A DNA stretch of 64,000 nucleotides, taken from NCBI RefSeq assembly GCF_000948985.2, contig NZ_CP059733.1, forward strand, positions 62,001-126,000, written 5' to 3'. The translations under genes were made by a program, and so were the position numbers. A model generated the notes under the pieces. That model was not told the origin of the DNA. It searched no databases and was given only the letters and a program-made list of their open reading frames with translations. Source of the DNA: Thalassomonas viridans. GTDB taxonomy: Bacteria; Pseudomonadota; Gammaproteobacteria; Enterobacterales; Alteromonadaceae. Numbering within the stretch: position 1 is the stretch's first letter; the number at the start of each line of letters is the position of its first letter. Below are positions 51,957 through 64,000 of the stretch, in pieces.

Positions 51957-53015
51957 TTATTGCTTCGAAAAATAGCCTTCTACCCTTAAGGCTATGCCGG
52001 GAGTGGTTTTATGATCCGCTTCATCGGGCCATTCGAGAAAGGGTTCGATATCAAAAAACAGCCATTCTCTTAAGGCATTAAAGCGGTAACGGTAACTTAG
52101 GGTATAGTTGTCGATCAAAAAGCCGTTCTCACCGTTCCTTTCCCCTTCCACCAGCAGGCCGAGCACGGCGGCGCGGTCATTGGCGATTTGCTTTAAGTGG
52201 TAAAAGCCGTGTTTCCAGCGGATGCCGCTGTAGGACTCGGATCCCCTGACACTGTAATTGACCCTCAACTGCTCTTTTTCATTGAGCTGGTAATCGTATT
52301 CCAGCAGTAAACGGGCGCCGAGGCCGTCGTCGAGGAAGTAGAATACCGAAGGCTCTATTTTAAAGCCGTGAATATCCTGCCAGCTGTAATGCCGCCTGTG
52401 GCGGGACTTTAAAAAGATATCGCCGCCGGACAGGCCCAACCGGGTATCGGTAAACTTTTCATCGGTATTGGTATGGATTAAACGCACCGCGGCGGCAAAA
52501 GGCTCGTCGTTAATTTCTGATTTAGGCTTGAGGCTGGTTTCCAGCGGCAGTTGGCTGAGTTCGTCGTCGCTGTCGTCGGAGAGGATAAGGTCGAGCTTGT
52601 TTTTAAAATGGGGTAATTTCAGCTTGACTCTGAAGCGGGTGTCAAATTCCCCCAGATCCCGGCTTCTCGGTTCCCAGCCCAGGCGGATGCGGGCGGTTGT
52701 CTGGGGTGTTTGCTGCAGGCTGTCGTCGTGGCTGAAAAAGCTGTCGAACCATACCGCGCTCTGGTAGACGGAATTGGATATGGTGTCGTGAAAGCTATGC
52801 ATCCAGTCGCCGGGCGGTTCTTCGCCGCTTTCTTCCGCCGGGGCAAACTGGTTCCTGTCGGGCAATTTTTTGCTGATTTCGGATGAATTATTATTTGCTA
52901 TTGTCTTAAAAGAGGTGACAGTAAAAAAGAAAATAACGGCATAAAAAATCGGAAACGGTTTTTTAGTTAATCTTTCACGCAAAGTTTGTTTTACCTCATA
53001 AATAAGCTTATTCAA
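51957..53015 (-). CDS. Putative outer-membrane beta-barrel protein
   Basis: 352 residues with an N-terminal hydrophobic segment (residues 22-40) that may be a signal peptide after a basic start. The mature part has many alternating amphipathic strands with aromatic ends (ARLLLEYDYQLNEKEQLRVNYSV; LIDNYTLSYRYRFNALREWLFFDIEPFLEWP), and ends in VEGYFSKQ. This is the pattern of an outer-membrane barrel. No family name is recognised. It is divergent from tatA. Confidence 0.65.
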   Translation of the reverse strand: MNKLIYEVKQTLRERLTKKPFPIFYAVIFFFTVTSFKTIANNNSSEISKKLPDRNQFAPAEESGEEPPGDWMHSFHDTISNSVYQSAVWFDSFFSHDDSLQQTPQTTARIRLGWEPRSRDLGEFDTRFRVKLKLPHFKNKLDLILSDDSDDELSQLPLETSLKPKSEINDEPFAAAVRLIHTNTDEKFTDTRLGLSGGDIFLKSRHRRHYSWQDIHGFKIEPSVFYFLDDGLGARLLLEYDYQLNEKEQLRVNYSVRGSESYSGIRWKHGFYHLKQIANDRAAVLGLLVEGERNGENGFLIDNYTLSYRYRFNALREWLFFDIEPFLEWPDEADHKTTPGIALRVEGYFSKQ

Positions 53016-53074
53016 AGGGTGCTTTTTACGGCTGAAACCTTATAATGATCTCATATAGATTATAGGAGTTTTTT

Positions 53075-53305
53075 ATGGCTGGCATCAGTATTTGGCAATT
53101 ATTAATCATAGCGGTAATTGTAATATTATTATTTGGAACTAAAAAGTTACGCAATATGGGCACAGATCTTGGCTCTGCTGTGAAAGGCTTTAAAAAGGCC
53201 GTGGCAGATGACAGCGAAAAGTCTGCCGATGCGCTGGCGGATAAATCCGCTGCTGCGAACGACCAGGTGAAAACCACAGCCGAAAAAGAAAAAGATCAGG
53301 CCTAA
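53075..53305 (+). CDS. tatA: Twin-arginine translocase subunit TatA
   Basis: 76 residues: one N-terminal membrane helix ([22 protein letters not shown]), the conserved [23 protein letters not shown] amphipathic helix, and a charged tail. TatA oligomers form the passage for folded proteins. A TATAAT at 53,041 and TAGGAG before the ATG mark the operon start. tatB follows after 3 bases. Confidence 0.94.
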   Translation: MAGISIWQLLIIAVIVILLFGTKKLRNMGTDLGSAVKGFKKAVADDSEKSADALADKSAAANDQVKTTAEKEKDQA

Positions 53306-53308
53306 TCA

Positions 53309-53806
53309 ATGTTTGATATCGGCTTTTGGGAATTAATACTGATTTCCGTTATCGGTTTGCTGGTGTTGGGGCCGGAGCGCCTGCCTGTGGCCATCCGCAC
53401 CGTACGTTCCTGGATTGCCGGGGTGCGCAGGTTCAGCGATAACGTTAAGTCGGAATTAACGGAAGAGTTGCGTATTCAAGAGCTTCACAATAATTTGAAA
53501 AAAGCCGAGCAGTCTAATTTAAAGGATTTAAGCCCGGAAGTGGCGGAATCGTTGAAGTCGCTGCAGGATGCCGCACAAATGGTGACCCGTCCCTACCAGA
53601 AACAGGAAGGCGGTGACACAGGCCCGGCAGCGCAGGAAAACGTGTCTGCTCCGGAGCAACAGGCCGCTGCTGTCAATGAAGCGCCGCCGGCAGCGCCGGG
53701 TCAAGCAACCTTATCTGGCGCCGTGCCCGGCCCTGAGGTTGCGCCCGGGTCTTCATCAGGTTCTTCATTAGACTCTTCACTAGACAAAGAGAAGCAAACA
53801 CCTTAA
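53309..53806 (+). CDS. tatB: Twin-arginine translocase subunit TatB
   Basis: 165 residues. The N-terminal helix MFDIGFWELILISVIGLLVLGPERLPVAIRTVRSWIAG carries the TatB-specific Glu and GPERLP motif. The C-terminal half is an unusually Pro/Ala/Ser-rich low-complexity tail. With TatC it forms the signal-peptide receptor. Second gene in tatABC. Confidence 0.94.
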   Translation: MFDIGFWELILISVIGLLVLGPERLPVAIRTVRSWIAGVRRFSDNVKSELTEELRIQELHNNLKKAEQSNLKDLSPEVAESLKSLQDAAQMVTRPYQKQEGGDTGPAAQENVSAPEQQAAAVNEAPPAAPGQATLSGAVPGPEVAPGSSSGSSLDSSLDKEKQTP

Positions 53807-53808
53807 GT

Positions 53809-54558
53809 ATGAGTTCACAACCCCAATCCTCCCTGTTCGACCATCTGCTGGAACTACGCAACCGCCTGTTACACTCGGTGCTTGGCGTGTTGGTGATTTT
53901 TTGCTGTCTGGTATATTTTGCCCAGGATATTTATCAGTATCTGGCCCAGCCTTTGTTGGCCACTATGCCGGAAGGGGCGCAAATGATAGCAACCGATGTT
54001 GCCTCCCCCTTCTTTGCTCCCTTTAAGCTGACCATGGTGCTGTCTTTTTTCCTGGCAATGCCCTATATCCTGTTCCAGATCTGGTCTTTTATTGCACCCG
54101 GCCTGTACCAGAATGAGAAAAAGCTGATTGCCCCCCTGATGTTCGGCAGTACCTTTTTGTTCTATGCCGGCATTGCCTTTGCCTATTTTGTCGTGTTCCC
54201 GCTGGCGTTTTCGTTTTTTACTTCGGTGGCGCCGCAGGGGGTGACGATAGCTACGGATATCAGCAGCTACCTGGATTTTGTCCTGAAGCTGTTCTTTGCC
54301 TTCGGGGCAACCTTTGAGATCCCCGTGGCAATCGTTTTATTGTGCTGGACCGGGGTAACCGAACCCGCCAGTTTACGGGCCAAACGTCCTTATGTTATCG
54401 TGGGGGCCTTTGTTATTAGTATGCTGCTGACGCCGCCGGATGTGATTTCGCAAACCTTGCTGGCGGTGCCTATGTTGTTATTGTTTGAGTTAGGCATTTT
54501 GGTGGCTTCCCTCTACCATAAAAAAGATCCGGAAGCGGATTCTGAGGACATAGGATGA
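53809..54558 (+). CDS. tatC: Twin-arginine translocase subunit TatC
   Basis: 249 residues with six membrane helices. FDHLLELRNRLLHSV at the start and FAFGATFEIPVAI near residue 166 contain the conserved signal-peptide-binding region. The last residues overlap the next gene by 4 bases (ATGA). It recognises the twin-arginine motif. Confidence 0.95.
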   Translation: MSSQPQSSLFDHLLELRNRLLHSVLGVLVIFCCLVYFAQDIYQYLAQPLLATMPEGAQMIATDVASPFFAPFKLTMVLSFFLAMPYILFQIWSFIAPGLYQNEKKLIAPLMFGSTFLFYAGIAFAYFVVFPLAFSFFTSVAPQGVTIATDISSYLDFVLKLFFAFGATFEIPVAIVLLCWTGVTEPASLRAKRPYVIVGAFVISMLLTPPDVISQTLLAVPMLLLFELGILVASLYHKKDPEADSEDIG

Positions 54559-55076
54559 GTCGTTGTATAATGTGGGGCCTGAGTGTGCTCGTGGTCAGCC
54601 TGGGGTTTGTACCTGCAACCCGGGCCGCCGATTTAAGAACTGAGCTGAGGACCTGTGCCGCCAGCAAAGACAGCCTGAGCCGTTTGGCCTGTTACGATAA
54701 GCTGGCGCAGCAAAGCCGGCTGGCGGGCGAGGACGCAGGCATGCCGGTAAAACCCCGTCAAAAAACTGCGGCTGACAATAAAACCGCGACTGCGGCAGGC
54801 GGCAATCAGGCGGACAATTTCGGTAAAGCCCACTTGCAGGCTGTCGCCGAAGTTGAAAATGGCAGCATGTTTTCCGTGATCGATAAAGTCCAGGAACTGC
54901 ATTACGGCAAACTCGCCCTGACCCTGACCAACGGCCAGGTGTGGCACCAGACCGACAACAATAAGTTGTTGCTGGAAGCCGGCGATAAGGTCGAGCTGAT
55001 GGAAGGCATGCTCAGTGCCATCTACTTAAGAAAAGACGGCTTAAATAAGAGAATCCGTGTTAAAAGAATAAAATAG
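54555..55076 (+). CDS. Secreted protein of the tat operon, 173 residues
   Basis: A signal peptide (residues 1-24, ending TRAAD) precedes an N-terminal TELRTCAASKDSLSRLACYDKLAQQ motif. The RLxCYD pattern occurs in several small periplasmic families, including some T6SS- and phage-linked proteins. The C-terminal half is a small beta domain (LALTLTNGQVWHQTDNNKLLLEAGDKVEL). ATGA overlap with tatC implies co-translation. Function unknown. Confidence 0.75.
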   Translation: MSRCIMWGLSVLVVSLGFVPATRAADLRTELRTCAASKDSLSRLACYDKLAQQSRLAGEDAGMPVKPRQKTAADNKTATAAGGNQADNFGKAHLQAVAEVENGSMFSVIDKVQELHYGKLALTLTNGQVWHQTDNNKLLLEAGDKVELMEGMLSAIYLRKDGLNKRIRVKRIK

Positions 55077-55086
55077 CAGTTATCCC

Positions 55087-55884
55087 TTGATCGATATTGG
55101 CGTAAACCTTACCAACAACAGGTTTGATAAAGACCGGAACGACGTTTTATCCAGGGCAAAGGCCGCCGGCGTTCAGGCTATGCTGATTACCGGCACCAAT
55201 ATAGTCGAAAGCCGGGAAGCCGTGGCCCTTTGTCAGCAGGAACCAGGTTTTCTTTATAGCACCGCCGGCGTTCATCCCCATGATGCCGACGGTGTCAGCA
55301 GTGATTATCTGGATATCTTAAGCGAGTTATCACAGCAGCCCTGTGTCAGGGCGATCGGCGAATGCGGCCTGGATTTCAACCGTAATTTTTCCGCCCCCGA
55401 ACAGCAAAAGCGGGTGTTTTCGGAGCAAATTGCCCTGGCGGCCCGCTTGGATAAGCCCCTTTTTCTCCACCAGAGGGATGCTTTCGACACCTGGTTTGAA
55501 CTGCTGTCGCCTTACCTGGGCCGTATTCCTGCCCTGGTTGCCCACTGCTTTACCGGCAGCAGGGAAGAATTATTAACCTGCCTCGATGCCGGCATGTATG
55601 TCGGTATCACCGGCTGGTTATGTGATGAAAGGCGCGGACAGGAACTCAGGGATATAGTGAAGCTGATCCCGCTGCAGCAGCTGATGATAGAAACCGATGC
55701 CCCTTATTTACTGCCGCGGAATATCCGCCCCAAGCCGAAAAGCAGCCGTAATGAACCCGCCTATCTGCCTGTGATTGTTGATATGCTGGCGCAGTTAACC
55801 GGTTATAGCCGGCAAGAGATTATTGCCCATACCCGGGAGAACACGGCAAAAGTTTTTGCTTTGACGGCGCAGGGAGCTGATTGA
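55087..55884 (+). CDS. tatD: TatD-family metal-dependent DNase
   Basis: 265 residues from a TTG start at 55,087, where family alignment begins (IDIGVNLTN). Metal ligands and active-site segments are visible: GVHPHD near residue 62, GECGLDFNR near residue 90, AHCFTGSREELL near residue 152, and IETDAPYLLPR near residue 202. It is a 3'-5' exonuclease or DNase linked to quality control. It is in the tat operon, as in E. coli. Confidence 0.92.
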   Translation: MIDIGVNLTNNRFDKDRNDVLSRAKAAGVQAMLITGTNIVESREAVALCQQEPGFLYSTAGVHPHDADGVSSDYLDILSELSQQPCVRAIGECGLDFNRNFSAPEQQKRVFSEQIALAARLDKPLFLHQRDAFDTWFELLSPYLGRIPALVAHCFTGSREELLTCLDAGMYVGITGWLCDERRGQELRDIVKLIPLQQLMIETDAPYLLPRNIRPKPKSSRNEPAYLPVIVDMLAQLTGYSRQEIIAHTRENTAKVFALTAQGAD

Positions 55885-55885
55885 T

Positions 55886-58772
<2,887 letters not shown>

Positions 58773-58780
58773 CGTTTGTG

Positions 58781-58795
58781 CCGCCTGCCAGGCGG
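58781..58795. terminator. Short hairpin between convergent hemB and ppx/gppA
   Basis: CCGCCTG and CAGGCGG pair perfectly with a 1-base centre, which is short for a real loop; inner pairs would open. No T-run. Weak candidate. Confidence 0.3.
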
Positions 58796-58799
58796 GTGG

Positions 58800-60305
58800 C
58801 TAACATTCGATGCTTAAGCTCAAATCCAGGGTTCTCAGGTAAAGGTTTTCCTGGCGCAGCTCATCGACAATCAAGGGATGCTGCGCCAGCCATTGCTGGG
58901 GTAAACACAGATAGATGGTTTGCCCTTCGATTCTTGACTGGTAATCCGGTAAAACATCATCTCTGCGCCTGCGGCACAAGATCACCGCCAGGCGTAAAGC
59001 CGCCAGCAATAAACAGGCGTCCCGGTAAGGCACGGTTGCCTGATCTTTTAATTGCTCCAGATTGATATCCGCTTTATATAAACGCACCAGGGCCACCAGT
59101 AACTGGCGCTCCGACTGATCAAAACCCGGCAGGTCCGCATGCTGGATAATATAGGCGCCGTGCTGCTGGTGATGCTTATATTCCATCAGTAACCCGACCT
59201 CATGCAGGGCGCAGGCTGTGGTTAATAACTGCACTTGGTTTGTATGCGGTTTGGCTTGCGGTAGCTGCCATAACTGGATTAAGCGGCCGGCCTGTTCGTT
59301 GACCCGGCTGGCATGGGGCTGATCAATATGGAATCTCTGGGTTAGGGAATTGATGGTGCGCTGGCGTATGCTGATTTTGCGCATATCCGGCAACATTTCA
59401 TAAAGCAGGCCTTCGCGCAGGGCGCCGCTGGAAAGTTGCAATTGCCGTATGTTTAAGGTTTCAAATAACGCGGTTAAGATGGCCAACCCGCTGGCAAAAA
59501 CCGGTTTGCGGTCAATGGCCAGGCCGGGAATGGTGATGTCTGCCACCCGTTTGCAGGCCAGCAACTGCTGCTGGAGAGCATGGAGAAAGTCCAGGGTGAT
59601 AATCGCTGGACGCTTCTGATACATCAGGATTTCCGCTAACGCCTGCATAGTGCCCGAGCCTCCCAGTACGTCCTGCCAGCCGATATCGGTATAGCTTGCC
59701 ACTAAGGGGGCAAGTTCGGCTTTTGCCCGGGTGATGGCTGCAGTAAAGTTCTTTTCCGATAGCAAACCATCGGCAAAATAGCGGCGGTTGAAGGTGACGC
59801 AGCCGATATCCAGGCTGGTAATTTTTTTCACCGCAAAGGCTTCGCCGATGATGATCTCCGTGCTGGCGCCGCCGATATCCAGTACCAGGCGTTGATCCGC
59901 GCTGCAACTGGTATGGGCAACCCCTAAATAAATGGTCTCTGCCTCCTCCAGTCCGGTGAGCAGGCTGACCTTAGTGCCGAGGATTTTTTCTGCCCGGGTC
60001 AGAAAAAGCCCGGCATTGTTGGCGATCCTTAAGGTGGCGGTGGCCACTACCCGGATATTTTCTGCGGGAATATCCTGCAGGCGCTCGGCAAAAAAGCTCA
60101 GGCATTCCAGGCCACGGGAAATGGCGGCCTCATCCAGGTTATTGTCCTCGTCCAGTCCCCCGGCCAAACGCACCTTACGCTTGACCTTATCCACGGTTTG
60201 TACGCTGTCAGCAAGCAGACGGGCGATAAGCATATGGAAGCTGTTCGATCCGAGATCGATAATGGCATACAAGGGGCTTTCCGCGTTCTGTTTACTGATC
60301 ATCAT
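58800..60305 (-). CDS. ppx: Exopolyphosphatase / guanosine pentaphosphatase
   Basis: 501 residues. The ASKHA phosphatase motifs are present: YAIIDLGSNSFHMLIARL near residue 12, LVLDIGGASTEIIIGE near residue 140, and GGSGTMQALAEIL near residue 215. The C-terminal half is an HD-like helical domain (ALHEVGLLMEYKHHQQHGAYIIQ near residue 370). It hydrolyses polyphosphate and/or pppGpp; Ppx and GppA cannot be separated by eye. It follows rhlB, with only 5 bases between them, on the same strand, as in E. coli rhlB-gppA. Confidence 0.88.
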   Translation of the reverse strand: MMISKQNAESPLYAIIDLGSNSFHMLIARLLADSVQTVDKVKRKVRLAGGLDEDNNLDEAAISRGLECLSFFAERLQDIPAENIRVVATATLRIANNAGLFLTRAEKILGTKVSLLTGLEEAETIYLGVAHTSCSADQRLVLDIGGASTEIIIGEAFAVKKITSLDIGCVTFNRRYFADGLLSEKNFTAAITRAKAELAPLVASYTDIGWQDVLGGSGTMQALAEILMYQKRPAIITLDFLHALQQQLLACKRVADITIPGLAIDRKPVFASGLAILTALFETLNIRQLQLSSGALREGLLYEMLPDMRKISIRQRTINSLTQRFHIDQPHASRVNEQAGRLIQLWQLPQAKPHTNQVQLLTTACALHEVGLLMEYKHHQQHGAYIIQHADLPGFDQSERQLLVALVRLYKADINLEQLKDQATVPYRDACLLLAALRLAVILCRRRRDDVLPDYQSRIEGQTIYLCLPQQWLAQHPLIVDELRQENLYLRTLDLSLSIEC

Positions 60306-60310
60306 ACTTA

Positions 60311-61567
60311 TCAGGACCTGTGACCCCTGGGTTTGCGGCCCCGGTTTTGCCCGCTGCCGTGCGGTTTGTGCCGGCGTTGCCTCGGCTTAGGTTTAGGCAA
60401 GTCCGTGAGCAGGGCGTCCGGGTCGTATTTGCTTACCGGCAGGGCATGATCTATATATTCTTCAATTGCCGGCAGGTTGAAAACATAGTCCTCACAGGCA
60501 AAACTGATGGCGTGGCCGGTGGCGCCGGCACGACCGGTGCGGCCGATGCGGTGGACATAATCTTCAAAGTCGTCGGGCAGGTCATAGTTAAATACATGGG
60601 TGACATTGGGGATATGCAGTCCCCGGGCGGCGACATCTGTGGCGACCAGCACATCCAGGTGGCCGGCGGTAAAGCCTTCAAGGATTTTCAGGCGTTTTTT
60701 CTGTATCACATCGCCGGTTAATAAGCCGACGCGGATCTTATCGGCGGCTAAATGGGCGTGGATTTTTTCACAGCTGTGTTTGGTATTGGCAAAAATAATG
60801 GCTTTATCCGGCCATTCTTCTTCTATCAGGGTTTGCAGTAATGCCATCTTATCTTCGTTGGAGGGATAAAACAGCTCTTCCGTGATACGGACATTGGTTT
60901 TCTGTTCGGGTTCGACTTCGACGCTTTCCGGCGAGTTCATGTGTTCAAAAGCAAGTTCCTTGACCCTGAAAGAAAGGGTGGCGGAAAATAACATGCTCAG
61001 GCGTTCGCTGGCCGGTGGCATTCTGCGGAACATATAACGTATATCTTTGATAAAGCCGAGATCAAACATGCGATCCGCTTCATCAAGCACTACGGCTTCG
61101 ATATGGTTAAGGTTATAAATTCCTTGTTTGAGGTAGTCGATCAGCCGGCCACAGGTGCCGATTAAAATATCTACGCCTTTGGCTAATTCTTCCCGTTGAC
61201 TTTCGTAACCCTCGCCCCCATATACTATGCCAAGGCGCAATCCTGTGCTTTTGGCCATAGAGATGGCATCCCGGTGAATTTGTATTGCCAATTCGCGGGT
61301 CGGCGCCATAATTAACGCCCTTGGCTGGTTATGGTCCGGAGCAGGCTTTTGCAGCAGGTGATGGAAAGTGGCGGCTAAAAACGCTATCGTTTTTCCTTCC
61401 CCTGTCTGGGCCTGGCCGGCAAGATCTTTTCCCTTGAGTAAGATCGGGAGAGATTTTGCCTGGATCGAGGTGCAATTTTGAAAGCCCATGGCTTCCAGTC
61501 CGGTCACAACTTTTTCATTAAGTTGCAAATCGGTGAATTTGATTTCAGTTAAATGTGTTTTTTTCAT
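60311..61567 (-). CDS. rhlB: DEAD-box RNA helicase RhlB
   Basis: 418 residues. Q motif [16 protein letters not shown], Walker [12 protein letters not shown] near residue 55, DEAD ([14 protein letters not shown]) near residue 161, SAT (LFSATLS), and [10 protein letters not shown] near residue 340. The basic C-terminal tail ([22 protein letters not shown]) resembles RhlB. RhlB works with RNase E in mRNA decay. It is divergent from trxA, and with trxA-rho on the other side this is the E. coli arrangement. Confidence 0.92.
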   Translation of the reverse strand: MKKTHLTEIKFTDLQLNEKVVTGLEAMGFQNCTSIQAKSLPILLKGKDLAGQAQTGEGKTIAFLAATFHHLLQKPAPDHNQPRALIMAPTRELAIQIHRDAISMAKSTGLRLGIVYGGEGYESQREELAKGVDILIGTCGRLIDYLKQGIYNLNHIEAVVLDEADRMFDLGFIKDIRYMFRRMPPASERLSMLFSATLSFRVKELAFEHMNSPESVEVEPEQKTNVRITEELFYPSNEDKMALLQTLIEEEWPDKAIIFANTKHSCEKIHAHLAADKIRVGLLTGDVIQKKRLKILEGFTAGHLDVLVATDVAARGLHIPNVTHVFNYDLPDDFEDYVHRIGRTGRAGATGHAISFACEDYVFNLPAIEEYIDHALPVSKYDPDALLTDLPKPKPRQRRHKPHGSGQNRGRKPRGHRS

Positions 61568-61712
61568 ACGGCTAGCTTAACACCTTACGCGCGTAATAAA
61601 AACGGTATCGCATAAGATGGAAGAAAAAACTGTATTGAATAAATAGCAAAAAATAAAGATGACGGTATACTCTCGTCATCAGGCAATTGTGCCACCATTA
61701 ACGGAGAATAAA

Positions 61713-62039
61713 ATGAGCGATAAAATTGTTCAGTTGTCAGATGACAGTTTTGAAGCAGATGTTCTGAACGCATCTAGCCCGGTATTAGTAGATTTTTGGG
61801 CTGAGTGGTGTGGACCATGTAAAATGATCGCGCCTTTACTAAACGAAATTGCCGATGAATATGACGGCAAGCTTGTTGTCGGTAAATTAAACATAGACCA
61901 GAATGCAGATACCCCGCCTAAATACGGCATCCGCGGTATCCCGACATTATTGTTGTTTAAAGACGGCCAGGTAGCTGACACTAAAGTGGGTGCCCTGTCC
62001 AAGACTCAATTAAAAGAGTTTTTAGACAAAAATTTATAA
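61713..62039 (+). CDS. trxA: Thioredoxin 1
   Basis: 108 residues from ATG 61,713 with GGAG upstream. The active site [13 protein letters not shown] is near residue 30, and the conserved cis-Pro (RGIPTLLLF) near residue 75. It reduces protein disulfides in the cytosol. It is followed by a terminator and then rho, as in E. coli. Confidence 0.96.
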   Translation: MSDKIVQLSDDSFEADVLNASSPVLVDFWAEWCGPCKMIAPLLNEIADEYDGKLVVGKLNIDQNADTPPKYGIRGIPTLLLFKDGQVADTKVGALSKTQLKEFLDKNL

Positions 62040-62042
62040 GAG

Positions 62043-62072
62043 AAAGGCTCGGATTATGACGGGCCTTTTTTC
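62043..62072 (+). terminator. Terminator of trxA
   Basis: AAAGGCTC and GGGCCTTT pair (one G-T) over a loop of 10-12 bases, followed by TTTT, just after the trxA stop. Confidence 0.7.
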
Positions 62073-62305
62073 TATTCTTCAACAAGCAGATAAAAATAAC
62101 AGCATGCAGCGGTGACAGGGATGCCATAATGTGGCAAAGCCATATTATTAATGAATATAAAATGAGTTACTTACTTTACGCAATGCCATTTTAATGCTAA
62201 GTTTAGCGTTCAATTAATTTTATAACACATCCAAATTCTATTCCTCGTTACTACTTTGCCGTTGAGCAAAAGCATAACAACATTTAATAGTTAAGAACTT
62301 CCACT

Positions 62306-63565
<1,260 letters not shown>

Positions 63566-63586
63566 CTTTGTTGCTTTCAGTATTTT

Positions 63587-63616
63587 AAAAGCTAGCTTAA
63601 CCGCTGGCTTTTTTGT
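63587..63616 (+). terminator. Terminator of rho
   Basis: AAAAGCTAGC and GCTGGCTTTT pair (one wobble) over a 6-base loop and are followed by TT-G-TTTTT, 22 bases after the stop. Confidence 0.8.
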
Positions 63617-63827
63617 TTTTACAGCGTTTATTTTCTGTGTCTATGTGCAAGCCACGCTTTCCTGTGTCGCGCTAATCGTTGTCGGTGATACAAGCTGAAA
63701 TGTTTTTTGTTTGTTAAGTTTTTGTTGACAGTTTGTGGTGGTTTTTGTTAATTTTCCTGGTGATGGGGAGGACTTGTTTCATCAGGTTTTCTTTATTATT
63801 ACTAATAAAGATATAAGGAATATAACA

Positions 63828-64000
63828 ATGAATAAAAAAGTATTATCAAGTTTGTTCGTAGCAGGGTTTGGTTTAAGCAGTGCTTTTACCGGTTTATCTG
63901 CGCAGGCTGTTGGCGAGTCTTACATAGTGGAATGTTATAACATGCCAGGTGGCGGTTACTGGATGAAGACAGCGTATAGCTGGTCGGAAGCGCGCACCCT
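63828..64000 (+). CDS. Secreted protein, 3' truncated by window
   Basis: The ATG at 63,828 follows AAGGA with 8-base spacing. The first 57 codons encode a signal peptide (MNKKVLSSLFVAGFGLSSAF, cleavage probably after LSAQA) and the start of a mature domain with Cys and Gly-Tyr motifs (ECYNMPGGGYWMKTAYSWSEAR). The family cannot be told from this fragment. It has its own leader of about 210 bases after the rho terminator. Confidence 0.75.
   Translation, partial: MNKKVLSSLFVAGFGLSSAFTGLSAQAVGESYIVECYNMPGGGYWMKTAYSWSEART

Overview
The window looks like a chromosomal segment of a marine gammaproteobacterium, most likely Alteromonadales (Colwelliaceae/Thalassomonas-like). This rests on a core gene order of ftsY-ftsE-ftsX-rpoH, tatABC-tatD-hemB, rhlB/trxA/rho, plus SapC, DUF416 (YjaG) and many c-di-GMP genes. 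The taxonomic call is inference from gene content; no rRNA or tRNA gene was found.

Bases 1 to about 17,250 are accessory DNA. The first 7.4 kb is clearly AT-rich by eye. It carries a three-gene module (double-GHKL histidine kinase, receiver protein, HNH nuclease), an N6-adenine DNA methyltransferase without an evident restriction partner, and a convergent 537-residue protein with a HEPN-like RNxxxH motif. This stretch ends at 7434-7581 in a Tn7-like transposon end with three TnsB-type repeats and terminal CTCCCACA. Five bases later, at 7587, a second Tn7-like end starts in the opposite orientation. It opens an element of about 4.9 kb that holds a possible relic of tnsA, a frameshifted TOTE-type primase-helicase, and an AAA ATPase plus DUF4276 pair, and closes with a copy of the same distal end at 12,401-12,528. 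No intact transposition genes are in the window.

From 12.5 to 17.3 kb lies a toxin-immunity locus. A putative membrane-acting effector gene is split by an IS3-family element (3-bp target duplication, reading frame restorable). It is followed by five paralogous two-transmembrane immunity-like genes, with the deletion remnant of a second effector gene and a decayed Tn7-like end between them.

From 17.6 kb on the sequence becomes GC-richer and ordinary. It holds hydrolases, a Na+/H+ antiporter, a CadC-like regulator with a divergent POT peptide transporter, a solute-binding protein, YjjG, Pcm, a TetR-controlled RND efflux operon, flgH-flgT, a DMT exporter, SapC, an HTH regulator, a coiled-coil protein, yjaG, rsmD, ftsYEX, rpoH, a GGDEF-EAL protein, tatABC, tatD, a membrane diguanylate cyclase, hemB, ppx/gppA, rhlB, trxA, rho and the start of a secreted protein.

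The most interesting points are the kinase-receiver-HNH module, the back-to-back Tn7-like ends separated by 5 bp, the immunity array with decayed effector copies, and 11-bp-phased TTCACC repeats shared by two promoters and possibly read by the CadC-like regulator between them.
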